Positions 16,944 to 25,257 of a stretch of 64,000 bases of DNA are shown here, piece by piece. The notes beneath the pieces are model-generated. The model made no database searches, was not told the DNA's origin, and saw only the letters and a list, made by a program, of their open reading frames with translations. The stretch is from positions 576,501 to 640,500 of the forward strand of contig NZ_CP152002.1 in the NCBI RefSeq assembly GCF_038595055.1, written 5' to 3'. The stretch is from Paenibacillus sp. FSL R7-0345 (GTDB lineage Bacteria; Bacillota; Bacilli; Paenibacillales; Paenibacillaceae). The translations under genes were made by a program, and so were the position numbers. The stretch's first letter is position 1, and every line of letters starts with the position of its first letter.

Positions 16944-17240
16944 ATGATATTGGAAGCGGCCATGCTGCAGATTAAACCGGGACTTACCGCGGAGTTTGAA
17001 GCCAGCTTCATCCAGGCATCTCCGCTGATTGCTTCTATTGACGGCTACCTGGGCCATGAGCTCCAGCACTGCCTGGAGGATGACCATAAATATCTGCTGC
17101 TTGTTAAGTGGCGGGCACTTGAGGATCATACGGTCGGATTCAGGGAATCCGCCCAGTATCAGGAATGGAAGGCGTTACTTCACCGTTACTACGACCCATT
17201 CCCGGCAGTAGAGCATTTTACCAGTGTCAATCTGGACTAG
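16944..17240 (+). CDS. ABM-domain (antibiotic biosynthesis monooxygenase-like) protein
   Basis: A 98-residue single-domain ABM fold protein (MILEAAMLQIKPGLTAEFEA, then YLGHELQHC and HKYLLLVKW). The role is unknown; relatives include quinol monooxygenases and heme-binding proteins. It starts at ATG with AGGGGGAA upstream and ends 14 bp before the kinase gene. Confidence 0.78.
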   Translation: MILEAAMLQIKPGLTAEFEASFIQASPLIASIDGYLGHELQHCLEDDHKYLLLVKWRALEDHTVGFRESAQYQEWKALLHRYYDPFPAVEHFTSVNLD

Positions 17241-17254
17241 ACGGGAGGCAGGTT

Positions 17255-18076
17255 ATGGAGCATAACCGACAGATCGGGGTTGGCCGGACGGCAGAGGTAT
17301 GGGAGCATGGGGAAGAGACGATTGTGAAGCTGTATCTGGAGGATTTTCCGCCGGAGGCTGTCGGACAGGAGTTCAAGGTTAGTACATATGTGTATAATCA
17401 GGGCAGTGTCCGTACCCCCAGGCCGGTCGAATTAATTGAAGCAGAAGGGCGCAGAGGCATTGTCTTTCAGCAGATACACGGGCGCTCCCTGCTGAGTCTG
17501 ATCAGCGGCCAGCCCTGGCGCTTGTCCGGGTATGCCAGGCAGCTGGCTTCCCTGCATTATGAGCTGCATCAGCTGGAGGGAAGTCCGGCGCTTGGCCGGT
17601 ATAAGGAGCAGCTGCGGAGGCAGATTGTAGCCGCACCGATCCTTTCAATGGAGGAAAAAACGGCTATCCTTGAACATTTGCAGCAGCTGCCTGAAGGCAG
17701 CAGGCTATGTCATGGTGATTTTCACCCTGATAATGTGCTTATTGACGCTGAGGGAGCCTGGATTATCGACTGGATGAACGGTATTTGCGGAAATCCTGCT
17801 GCTGATGCCGCAAGGTCAGTGCTGCTGTTCAGTATGGGGACGATGCCTCCGGGAAGCCCGCTGGTCAAGCGGGTGGTTACCAGCTTCATCAGGCAGAAGC
17901 TCACGAAGGTCTACATCCGTGAATATCTCCGGCTGTCGGGAGGCAGCTATGCCGGAATTAATGCCTGGATTGTGCCTGTAGCTGCAGCGCGCTTAACCGA
18001 GGGGATTCCGGCCGCAGAGAAGGAGCAGCTTGCCAAAGAGATCCGCAGGCGGCTTAGATCATTGCGGAAAGCTTAG
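17255..18076 (+). CDS. Aminoglycoside phosphotransferase-family kinase
   Basis: A 273-residue kinase-fold protein with the catalytic HGDFHPDN loop at residues 153-160 and the metal-binding IDW at about 171-173, and no membrane segment. Such APH-like proteins phosphorylate small hydroxylated compounds (antibiotics, choline, sugars, homoserine). Nothing here shows antibiotic resistance. The ATG at 17255 follows GGGAGG; a longer frame starting inside the ABM gene is less likely. A terminator follows. Confidence 0.82.
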   Translation: MEHNRQIGVGRTAEVWEHGEETIVKLYLEDFPPEAVGQEFKVSTYVYNQGSVRTPRPVELIEAEGRRGIVFQQIHGRSLLSLISGQPWRLSGYARQLASLHYELHQLEGSPALGRYKEQLRRQIVAAPILSMEEKTAILEHLQQLPEGSRLCHGDFHPDNVLIDAEGAWIIDWMNGICGNPAADAARSVLLFSMGTMPPGSPLVKRVVTSFIRQKLTKVYIREYLRLSGGSYAGINAWIVPVAAARLTEGIPAAEKEQLAKEIRRRLRSLRKA

Positions 18077-18105
18077 GATCGTTTAGAAATGTAAAAGAAT
18101 GGGTC

Positions 18106-18132
18106 AGCCAGAGCTTCTGGCTGGCTTTTTTG
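18106..18132 (+). terminator. Intrinsic terminator after the kinase gene
   Basis: AGCCAGA and TCTGGCT pair around a 3-nt loop, followed by GGC and a T-run. Confidence 0.8.
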
Positions 18133-18156
18133 TAGTGCTTTTAGGAGTCATGGACT

Positions 18157-18342
18157 GCTAACGGACTGAAATGACCTTATTTTTGCTCAAACGGCCATTT
18201 TTCTGGGCTAACGGACCTCAGCGCTCTTATTTTCACTCAAATACCCATTTTTGCTCTGATTACCGGCATATAAGGTCACTGGTGTCCGTTAGGATGACGA
18301 AAGAACGGTTTTGCTGAAAATAAGCGCATTTGAGTCCGTTAG
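18157..18342. repeat. Dispersed repeat family B (GCTAACGGAC type)
   Basis: Two direct copies of CTAACGGAC-N8-CTTATTTT-GCTCAAA-like sequence (from 18157 and 18207) face two inverted copies ending in GTCCGTTAG (about 18270-18292 and 18317-18342). The arrangement could fold into a long imperfect hairpin. It fills much of the gap before the GT39 gene. Confidence 0.65.
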
Positions 18343-18418
18343 GGGATGTGTTGTGTCGGGTGACGCGATGATTGGCGGGCTGAGCTCCCTAAATAGCCCT
18401 TGCCTAGCAAAAAAAACG

Positions 18419-18435
18419 TTCAGCAAACTTTCAGC
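18419..18435 (+). promoter_or_regulatory. Candidate response-regulator box upstream of the GT39 operon
   Basis: TTCAGC-AAACT-TTCAGC is a perfect 6-bp direct repeat with an 11-bp period, the geometry used by OmpR/PhoB-type regulators. It ends 9 bp before a -35 element. A 15/17 match occurs upstream of the nearby two-component system (25078-25094). Confidence 0.6.
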
Positions 18436-18444
18436 TTGGCCTCA

Positions 18445-18474
18445 TTGACCATTAAGGTAAGGATGCAATAATAC
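18445..18474 (+). promoter_or_regulatory. Promoter of the GT39-GT2 operon
   Basis: TTGACC at 18445-18450 is followed 17-18 bp later by ATAATA/TAATAC (18468-18474). The upstream direct repeat is placed for activation. Confidence 0.55.
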
Positions 18475-18549
18475 CACTATGCAATGCTTGACACTGGGGA
18501 GAGAACGCTGCCGAAAGCTGTTCTATTGAAAGATGGGAGTGGAACTAAA

Positions 18550-20721
18550 TTGAAATTTGTTAAAAAAACCGGCTCTGATGTGGTACTGCTGTTTATTCTG
18601 CTGTTGGCTGCCTTTCTATACGGGTTTGGAATCTGGAATGACCACTATGTAAATACGTATTATACAACCGCCGTCGGAAGCATGCTGCAGAGCTTCCACA
18701 ATTTCTTCTTCGCCTCACTGGACTCTGCAGGTTCGGTAACCGTGGATAAGCCGCCGGTGACGTTCTGGATTCAGACGCTCAGCGCATGGATCTTCGGGCT
18801 GCACGGCTGGAGCGTTATTCTGCCTCAGGCTTTGGGAGGCGTAGGCTCGGTACTGCTGGTGTACCTGCTGGTTAAGCCGGGCTTCGGCAGAACGGCTGCA
18901 CGCCTTGCCGCGCTGGCGATGGCTGCAACACCTGTCGCGGCGGCGGTCAGCCGCACGAACAATATTGATGCCATGCTGGTGTTTACCTTGCTGCTGGCGG
19001 CCTGGTTTTTGTTCAAAGGGACCAAAAACCATAAAACCGGCAGCCTGCTCACCGCCTTCGCGCTGATCGGGGTGGCGTTCAATGAGAAGATGCTGCAGGC
19101 CTATATGGTCCTGCCGGCCTTTTATCTGTTCTACCTTATTGCGGCAAAAGGTAGCTGGAAGAAAAAAACCGGCGTGCTGGCCGCCTGCACCGCCGTGCTG
19201 CTGGCGGTTTCACTCTCCTGGGCGGTTATCGTGGACTCAATACCGGCAGATAAGCGGCCGTATATGGGCAGCAGCGGCACCAACTCGGTGCTGAATCTGG
19301 CCTTCGGCTACAACGGGGTATCCCGGCTGACCGGTGACCGCAGCACAGGCGGCGGCATGCCGGGAGGCGGCGGGTTCGGCGGCGGCCAGATGCCGGGCAT
19401 GAACGGGGAAATGCCGTCGTTTGGCGGCGGAATGCCGGGCATGAATGGTGAGATGCCGGCTATGGGCGGAGAGGACGGCCGGGGACAAAACGGCGCCCGC
19501 GGCCGGCAGGGAGCTGACGGTGAAGCGCGCGGCGGTGACGGTGGAGCAGCGTCACAAGGACAGAGCGGCCCGGGTGGCGGCGGAACGTCTCCGGGGCAAG
19601 GCGGAGGCCAGAGTGCGGGAGACGGCGGAAGCCGGCAGTTCGGCGGCGCTGACGGCGGCCAGGGCGGACGCGGCGGAATGAACAGCGGCGGTAGCGGCAT
19701 GTTCAACACCGGTACCGCCGGCCCGCTGCGGCTGTTCCAGCAGGAGCTGTCCGGCCAGGCCAGCTGGCTGCTGCCCTTTGTCTTATTCGGCGTAATCGGC
19801 ATTTTTGCCGGCCTCCGCCGCAGACATTTTACGTTGCAGCACAAAGAGGCCCTGTTCTGGCTGGCCTGGCTGGTACCGGTGATGGGATTCTTCAGCATCG
19901 CCGGATTCTTCCACCAGTATTATCTGATCATGATGGCGCCGCCGGTTGCGGCGCTGGCCGGAGCAGGCTGGTTTAAGCTCTGGAACGACTATAAAGAGCG
20001 TTCTGGTTGGCTGTCCTGGCTGCTGCCCGCGGCGATTCTGGCTACAGCAGGCTTCGAGTGGTACATCATTCATCCTTATGACGATACCATCGGCAGCGGC
20101 TGGTCAATCGGAGTGCTGGCCGCAGGAATTGCTGCAGCATTGCTTCTGATTGTCCTGCGGATTCTGAAAGGCCGGAAGAAGTCCGCCTTCACTCACGCCG
20201 CAGCTGTAGCCGGGCTGCTGGTGCTGCTGATCGGCCCGCTCTACTGGGCGTTTACGCCGATCACCTACGGGCTCAACAGCATGACTCCGGCCGCAGGGCC
20301 TGACAGCAGCGAAAGCGGCGGCTTCGGAGGAGGCGGCCGAAACAGCAGCACTGGAGTGAACGCGGAGCTGCTGGCTTATCTGAAGGAGCACAACACAGGT
20401 GAAGAATATTTATTTGCAGCCATGGATTACGGAACAGCAGGTCCTTATATCATCGATAAAGGTGAAAAGGTCGTCATTTTGAACGGCTTTAATAACTCCG
20501 ATGTACCTTACACGACTGAAACCTTGCAGGCCCTTGTAGACAGCGGCAAGGTAAAATACTTCCTTGTTACCAGCGGCGGTATGGGCGGTGGACGGGGCGG
20601 CGGCAATTCGGAGATTACCAGCTGGATCACGGAGAACGGCACAGAGGTGCCGACAGCCGATTGGCAGGGAATGGTAACAGGCGGGGCCGGCGGGACGTTG
20701 TATGAGATCCATTTAGACTAA
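18550..20721 (+). CDS. GT39-family membrane glycosyltransferase (YkcB-like)
   Basis: A polytopic GT-C glycosyltransferase related to B. subtilis YkcB and ArnT/PMT enzymes, which use polyprenyl-phosphate sugars on the outer face of the membrane. The first extracytoplasmic loop has the conserved SLDSAGSVTVDKPPVTFW segment, and about ten spans follow. The central loop contains about 125 Gly-rich residues (nt 19345-19719), including two 14-residue copies starting MPGMNGEMP; smaller Gly-rich patches occur near the C-terminus. The extracellular C-terminal domain (from about nt 20360) follows the last span. I prefer the TTG at 18550 (GGGAG 10 nt upstream, 723 residues); the ATG at 18484 lacks a binding site. 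The GT2 gene follows 28 bp later. Confidence 0.85.
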   Translation: MKFVKKTGSDVVLLFILLLAAFLYGFGIWNDHYVNTYYTTAVGSMLQSFHNFFFASLDSAGSVTVDKPPVTFWIQTLSAWIFGLHGWSVILPQALGGVGSVLLVYLLVKPGFGRTAARLAALAMAATPVAAAVSRTNNIDAMLVFTLLLAAWFLFKGTKNHKTGSLLTAFALIGVAFNEKMLQAYMVLPAFYLFYLIAAKGSWKKKTGVLAACTAVLLAVSLSWAVIVDSIPADKRPYMGSSGTNSVLNLAFGYNGVSRLTGDRSTGGGMPGGGGFGGGQMPGMNGEMPSFGGGMPGMNGEMPAMGGEDGRGQNGARGRQGADGEARGGDGGAASQGQSGPGGGGTSPGQGGGQSAGDGGSRQFGGADGGQGGRGGMNSGGSGMFNTGTAGPLRLFQQELSGQASWLLPFVLFGVIGIFAGLRRRHFTLQHKEALFWLAWLVPVMGFFSIAGFFHQYYLIMMAPPVAALAGAGWFKLWNDYKERSGWLSWLLPAAILATAGFEWYIIHPYDDTIGSGWSIGVLAAGIAAALLLIVLRILKGRKKSAFTHAAAVAGLLVLLIGPLYWAFTPITYGLNSMTPAAGPDSSESGGFGGGGRNSSTGVNAELLAYLKEHNTGEEYLFAAMDYGTAGPYIIDKGEKVVILNGFNNSDVPYTTETLQALVDSGKVKYFLVTSGGMGGGRGGGNSEITSWITENGTEVPTADWQGMVTGGAGGTLYEIHLD

Positions 20722-20749
20722 GTGAATTCAATTTAAGGAGGAGCTGCCC

Positions 20750-21733
20750 ATGAGTATCAACGTGCGCTATTCCGTCATTATACCGATGTACAATGAAGAA
20801 GCTGTGATTCAGGAAACCTACCGGCGGATCAAAAAGGTAATGGGAACGACAGACGAGGCCTATGAGCTGCTGTTTGTGAATGACGGCAGTACAGACAACT
20901 GTGCGCAGATGGTCGAGGAATACAGCTACTGGGATGAGAGTGTGAAGCTGATCGACCTGTCCCGCAATTTTGGGCATCAGATCGCCATTACAGCAGGGAT
21001 GGATTATTCGCTGGGCGATGCGGTCATCATTATCGATGCCGATTTGCAGGACCCGCCAGAGCTGATTCTCAAGATGATTGAGGAATGGAAGGCGGGCTAC
21101 GACGTCGTATATGCCAAGCGCATCAAGCGCAACGGGGAATCTTTATTCAAAAAATGGACGGCCAGCGCCTTTTACCGCATCCTCCGCTACTCCACCGACA
21201 TCTCTATACCGGTTGACACCGGCGATTTCCGGCTGATCGACCGCAAAGTGTGCGAAGAGCTGAAACGGTTGCCGGAGAAAAACCGGTTCGTCCGCGGCCT
21301 CGTCAGCTGGGTCGGCTTCCGCCAGAAGGCGATTGAATATGAGCGCGACGAACGGCTGGCCGGGGAGACAAAATATCCGCTGAAGCGCATGATCAAGCTG
21401 TCGCTGGACGGCATCACCTCCTTTTCATATAAACCGCTGAAGCTGGCGGGTTACTTGGGAGGGCTACTGTCAGCCAGCGGATTTCTCTACCTTATGTATG
21501 TGCTGTACCTGGCGCTCTTTACGGACGCGGCCGTTAAGGGCTGGGCGTCGATGATCGGCATTACCTTAACCTTTAACGGGTTCGTGCTGATTATGCTGGG
21601 CATTCTCGGTGAATATGTCGGACGGATTTATGACGAGACCAAGGGACGTCCGCTCTACATTGTGCAGGAATTCTATGAGGGCAGGGTGCAACAGGCGGCC
21701 AAGGAGCCCAGAGTGGCCCAGCTTAACAAGTGA
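20750..21733 (+). CDS. GT2-family polyprenyl-phosphate glycosyltransferase (YkcC/GtrB-like)
   Basis: A 327-residue enzyme with an N-terminal GT-A domain (VIIPMYNEEAVIQET; LFVNDGSTDN; metal-binding IIDADLQDPPE at about 103-113) and two C-terminal membrane spans (about 235-300) followed by GEYVGRIYDETKGRP. This architecture is that of GtrB/YkcC/dolichyl-phosphate-sugar synthases, which load a sugar onto undecaprenyl phosphate at the cytoplasmic face. The adjacent GT39 protein would use that donor outside. The start is ATG after AAGGAGGAG. The sugar and the final acceptor are unknown. Confidence 0.9.
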   Translation: MSINVRYSVIIPMYNEEAVIQETYRRIKKVMGTTDEAYELLFVNDGSTDNCAQMVEEYSYWDESVKLIDLSRNFGHQIAITAGMDYSLGDAVIIIDADLQDPPELILKMIEEWKAGYDVVYAKRIKRNGESLFKKWTASAFYRILRYSTDISIPVDTGDFRLIDRKVCEELKRLPEKNRFVRGLVSWVGFRQKAIEYERDERLAGETKYPLKRMIKLSLDGITSFSYKPLKLAGYLGGLLSASGFLYLMYVLYLALFTDAAVKGWASMIGITLTFNGFVLIMLGILGEYVGRIYDETKGRPLYIVQEFYEGRVQQAAKEPRVAQLNK

Positions 21734-21775
21734 AAAACGAGAGAAGACCCCTCCGGTATAAAAAGACAGAAAGGC

Positions 21776-21826
21776 GGCTCCCCGGCTGTTGTTGGCTTAC
21801 AGCCATTTCACCAGGGGAGCCTTTTT
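21776..21826 (+). terminator. Terminator of the GT39-GT2 operon
   Basis: The outer stem GGCTCCCC/GGGGAGCC encloses an inner GGCTGT/ACAGCC hairpin. Five T follow. Confidence 0.75.
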
Positions 21827-21848
21827 GTGCAGGGCCAGGCTTCTCACG

Positions 21849-22040
21849 TTATAACTGCACTTTCTGCAATTAAACATGCAGATTATTAGGAGCTGCTGGC
21901 TTTAGCTGTATTCTGTACAACTATAATCCATGATTTATGCCATTTAAGCAGAAACCGGCGGATATAGCTGTACATAGTGCAGTTATTCCATTCCGAATAC
22001 CTATAATGTGGAGTTTTAAGTGTACAAAGTACAGTTAAAA
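21849..22040. repeat. Dispersed repeat family C (CTGTACAxAGTGCAGTTA type)
   Basis: Four related elements of about 21 bp occur near 21850, 21904, 21966 and 22018, for example AGCTGTACATAGTGCAGTTA and AAGTGTACAAAGTACAGTTA. Each is itself a partial inverted repeat (TGTAC...GTACA or TGCA). No gene is present in this gap. Confidence 0.6.
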
Positions 22041-22095
22041 TAAGATTAAGCTGTACAGCCGGTTATGTTGTTGGCCACCCATCCGCAATACATCA

Positions 22096-22151
22096 AAAAA
22101 AGCTATTCCGGCAGTTATGGCCTCAGGCCAATCAACCGGGATAGCTTTTTT
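22096..22151. terminator. Bidirectional terminator
   Basis: AAAAAAGCTATTCCGG pairs with CCGGGATAGCTTTTTT (one bulged base), with an inner GGCCTCAGGCC hairpin. It lies between the GT2 operon (+) and the FAD enzyme gene (-). Confidence 0.8.
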
Positions 22152-22188
22152 GCTGCTCTGAATCATAGAGCTGTATAAATGCCCTCTA

Positions 22189-22755
22189 CTATGCCTTCAG
22201 CAAATCGTGGTCCACATATCTGGCGCCGTTCAGCTCGCTGATAATGTTGATGGCCACCTTTGCCCCGTCGCCGGCAGTAATGATGGCGTGTACACTGACG
22301 CCGGCAACCGTTCCGGCTGCCCAGATGCCGTCAACGTTTGTCTTGCCCTCAGCATTTACAGCCACTACGGTTTTGATTCTTGGCTCAGTGCCGTCCTTCG
22401 TTTCTACACCGGCTTTGGCGGCGAGATCAGTCAGTACGCCTGTCGCCAGGATAACATGCTTCGCTTCGTAGGTAGCACCGCTCTCGGTTTCAATCGTAAA
22501 GCCTTCGCTGCCGGCTGTGAGGTTAACAGCCTGACCGGCAACAAGCTCCGCTCCGAACTTAACCGCCTGCTTATGACCGGTTTCAACCAGATCAGGACCG
22601 CCGATTTCGGCGATTCCATAATAGTTCTCATACCACCCTCTGCGGGTCATGCCTTTGTCATTGTCAATTAAAAGCGTCTTTTTGCCTGCCTTGGCAGTGA
22701 ACAAGGCGGCGCTTGCACCGGCAGGGCCGGCTCCGATAACAGCAACTTCATACAT
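22189..22755 (-). CDS. Short thioredoxin-reductase-like FAD oxidoreductase
   Basis: A 188-residue flavoprotein with the FAD GxGxxG motif (AVIGAGPAGASAALF, residues 5-19), the ATG motif (HVILATGVL, about 100-108) and the C-terminal GIWAAGTVAGVSVHAI FAD site. The sequence matches the FAD domain of thioredoxin reductases, but the central NADPH domain with its CxxC is absent, so it must be reduced by another partner or act on a bound substrate. ATG with AGGAGG upstream. The role is unknown. It sits between the GT operon and the two-component system. Confidence 0.8.
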   Translation of the reverse strand: MYEVAVIGAGPAGASAALFTAKAGKKTLLIDNDKGMTRRGWYENYYGIAEIGGPDLVETGHKQAVKFGAELVAGQAVNLTAGSEGFTIETESGATYEAKHVILATGVLTDLAAKAGVETKDGTEPRIKTVVAVNAEGKTNVDGIWAAGTVAGVSVHAIITAGDGAKVAINIISELNGARYVDHDLLKA

Positions 22756-22820
22756 AGCGTTAACCTCCTGAAAGTTAAATTATGCTTACTATTATAACGT
22801 TAATTACGGCTTACAAGCTA

Positions 22821-24344
22821 CTAAACTGCCTCACAGGGCAGAGTGATTCTGAAGGTAGTTCCTTCACCGGGCGCACTCTCTGCACGTATCTCTCCGCCAT
22901 GTCCCTCCACAAGCGATTTGGTGATGGATAAACCAAGCCCTGATCCGCCGTATTTGCGTGTACGCGAGGACTCGCTGCGGTAGAAGCGGTCGAAGACATG
23001 CGGCAGATGCTCGGCTGAAATGCCGGAGCCGTTATCGCTCACAGTCAGCTCCGCTTCATTACTCCGGGCATGCAGGGCAATATGAATAGTCCCTTGTTCG
23101 CTATCCGTATGCTGCACGGCATTATGAAACAGGTTGAGCACAACCTGCTTGATTTTGTCAGGGTCATACATTCCGCTTATGCCGTATGAAATATCAAAGG
23201 CAACCTGGCGGCTGCCCGCCAGCACCAGCAGCTGCGGCTGCATCTCCTCAATAATCTCACCGAGCAGCAGCTCTTTAAACCTGAGCTGGGGCGCCCCGTC
23301 CATCCGCGCCAGCAGCAGCAGATCCTCCACCAGCTTGTTGATCCGCTTGGATTCCCCGTGCATACTGTTAAGTGCCTTGTACAGCTGCTCCTTATTGTCC
23401 GCAGCCCCGCGCAGCAGCACTTCCAGAAAGCCGTGAATCGAGGTGAGCGGTGTCCGCAGCTCATGTGAGGCGTCGGCGGCGAACCGCCGCATCTGCTCCT
23501 TGGCCTCGCGCTCACCCCGGAAGGAAATTTCCAGCCGCTCCAGCATCCCGTTGAAGGAATGGGAGAGCTTGTCGATCTCCATCTGCCCCTGGTCCACCGG
23601 AAAACGGACATCCAGATTACCCGCATCTATGCTCTGGGCGGCCTCACCCATGTTGTACAGCGGGACCAGCGTCTTGCGCAGTGCGGGGAGATAGAGGAAC
23701 AAGCCGGCCAGCAGGGCGACCACAGCAAGCACGGCGAAGATCATCAGCTGCTGCAGGATCACATCCCGCAGCGGCCCGGTCTCGACACTCATCTGCAGCA
23801 GGATCTTATTGCCTCCCGGCCGGCCCAGATCCATGAAGACCGCCAGATGCTGGCTGCCGTCCGAAGCCGTAATGAGCCTGTAGCCTCCGGTCGCTTTATC
23901 TGTCGTGTGGATGAGCAGTTCATTATATTGCTCATCGGTCAGTCTCGGAGCCGCAGAGTCGGACAGCGTATCCTTCTGCAAATCCGTAAAGGTGCCGTCC
24001 GCGCTGTAGGCGGCAATGGTCGTATGCGCATCCAGCAGCAGCGGGCGTCCTCCCTCGCCGTTGCGCTGGCTTGAGGGGCTGTTGCCCGGCATACCGCCTA
24101 TGCTCCCGTTCATGGGATTCGTGAAATCCCCGTAAATGAGCCGGTAAAAAAAATCCCGCGGCACAGACCGCAGCTGGGCCTCCATCGTTTCAGCCCGGTT
24201 GCTGTAGATAAAGTTGCGCATCAGCACATACTGAAGTACTCCGATGAGCAGCAGGAGGCCGGACAGAATGAGCAGCGAGGTTGCCAGCAGCTGCTTGCGC
24301 AGAGAACGCGGAGCATGCAGCCTGCGCAGGAGGCGGGGAATCAT
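22821..24344 (-). CDS. Sensor histidine kinase (two-component system)
   Basis: A 507-residue membrane kinase with a first span at about residues 20-42, an extracytoplasmic sensor domain to about 200 (containing a Gly/Asn/Ser-rich stretch near 80-100) and a second span at about 202-222. A HAMP linker, the phospho-accepting His in FAADASHELRTPLTS (about 294) and the ATPase motifs (NLFHNAVQHT, DNGSGI, GGSGLGLSI) follow. The ATG overlaps the stop of the response regulator gene by 4 bp, so they are translationally coupled. The signal is unknown. Proximity and a shared DNA element suggest control of the GT39-GT2 operon. Confidence 0.92.
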   Translation of the reverse strand: MIPRLLRRLHAPRSLRKQLLATSLLILSGLLLLIGVLQYVLMRNFIYSNRAETMEAQLRSVPRDFFYRLIYGDFTNPMNGSIGGMPGNSPSSQRNGEGGRPLLLDAHTTIAAYSADGTFTDLQKDTLSDSAAPRLTDEQYNELLIHTTDKATGGYRLITASDGSQHLAVFMDLGRPGGNKILLQMSVETGPLRDVILQQLMIFAVLAVVALLAGLFLYLPALRKTLVPLYNMGEAAQSIDAGNLDVRFPVDQGQMEIDKLSHSFNGMLERLEISFRGEREAKEQMRRFAADASHELRTPLTSIHGFLEVLLRGAADNKEQLYKALNSMHGESKRINKLVEDLLLLARMDGAPQLRFKELLLGEIIEEMQPQLLVLAGSRQVAFDISYGISGMYDPDKIKQVVLNLFHNAVQHTDSEQGTIHIALHARSNEAELTVSDNGSGISAEHLPHVFDRFYRSESSRTRKYGGSGLGLSITKSLVEGHGGEIRAESAPGEGTTFRITLPCEAV

Positions 24345-25027
24345 AACAGATCCACCCGGTAGCCTGCACCGCGCAGTGTGCGGATAATCCGGTGCTCTTT
24401 GTCGCCGAGCTTTTCGCGGAGGGAGCGGATATAGACCTCGACGATATTTTCCTCACCGCCAAAATCATAACCCCATACCTTATCCAGGATCATCGGCTTG
24501 CTCAGTACCAGGCCGTGGTTAATCACCAGGTACTGCAGCAGTTCGTATTCAGTCGGGGAGAGCTCCAGCACCTCGTCCCTGAAGCGGATTTCCTTGCGTC
24601 TGCCGTCAATCCGGAACGGGCCGCAGCGGACCTCGCCGAGCAGTCCGGGGAACTGGTTGCGCAGCCGGGCCTGAATCCGGGCGAGCAGCTCATCGAAGCT
24701 GAACGGTTTAACCATATAATCATCTGCGCCGATGGACAGGCCTTTAACCCGGTCATCAACCTCGTCCTTGGCTGTAAGCATAATGACTGCAATCTCGGTT
24801 TCTTCCGAGCGGAGATAACGGCATACCTCAAAGCCGTCCATCCCGGGCATCATCACATCGAGAATCGCCACATGCGGCTTGAAATCAGCAGCAATGGCAA
24901 TTGCGCTTGCCCCGTCAGGAGCCGTTTTTACTTCAAAGCCTTCGTTACTGAGTCCAAGTTCCAGAAACTGGAGTATATGAGGCTCGTCATCAACGAGCAG
25001 GAGACGTACACCCTGGATTGCTTTCAT
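24341..25027 (-). CDS. OmpR-family response regulator
   Basis: A 228-residue regulator with a receiver domain carrying the acidic pair DDE (13-15), phospho-acceptor Asp57 in AILDVMMPGMDG and Lys in MLTAKDE (about 106). A C-terminal winged helix follows (ELSPTEYELLQYLVINHGL through VDLL). The ATG at 25027 is chosen because GGAGG lies about 8 nt upstream; the in-frame ATG at 25042 overlaps that site. The candidate binding box TTCAGC-N5-TTCAAC lies 50-67 bp upstream, suggesting autoregulation. Confidence 0.92.
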   Translation of the reverse strand: MKAIQGVRLLLVDDEPHILQFLELGLSNEGFEVKTAPDGASAIAIAADFKPHVAILDVMMPGMDGFEVCRYLRSEETEIAVIMLTAKDEVDDRVKGLSIGADDYMVKPFSFDELLARIQARLRNQFPGLLGEVRCGPFRIDGRRKEIRFRDEVLELSPTEYELLQYLVINHGLVLSKPMILDKVWGYDFGGEENIVEVYIRSLREKLGDKEHRIIRTLRGAGYRVDLL

Positions 25028-25077
25028 CACTAGTTCCTCCATTTACAATAAGAGATAGCTATATTATGACACATCAG

Positions 25078-25094
25078 GTTGAACGTTTGCTGAA
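25078..25094 (-). promoter_or_regulatory. Candidate autoregulatory box of the two-component system
   Basis: On the minus strand the sequence reads TTCAGCAAACGTTCAAC, 15 of 17 bases identical to the element before the GT39 operon. A TAATAT hexamer 11 bp further on may be the -10 element. Confidence 0.55.
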
Positions 25095-25228
25095 TAACTC
25101 CAGCCGGAAGATTCGAAAAGTGTCGTTCATGGTTAATCATAATGGTTAATCTATTTATAAAGACTGTAAATGGTAATATGGAAGGAAATCAGCGGGAAAT
25201 TTAACTTTTTCAGGCTGTAAAAAGGGTT

Positions 25229-25257
25229 TTGACGGCGGGCCTAGAACACTTTACAAT
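25229..25257 (+). promoter_or_regulatory. glgC promoter
   Basis: TTGACG, a 17-bp spacer and TACAAT form a near-consensus sigma-A promoter. It implies an untranslated leader of about 200 nt before glgC. The leader is rich in pyrimidine runs, and I found no obvious terminator hairpin in it. Confidence 0.6.

Noticed and set aside
17255..18076. Aminoglycoside resistance gene
   Set aside because: The HGDxxxxN/IDW kinase motifs are shared by many metabolic kinases, and nothing in the context points to antibiotic resistance.
24392..25033. Open frame of 213 codons opposite the response regulator
   Set aside because: Antisense to a gene with intact receiver and winged-helix motifs.
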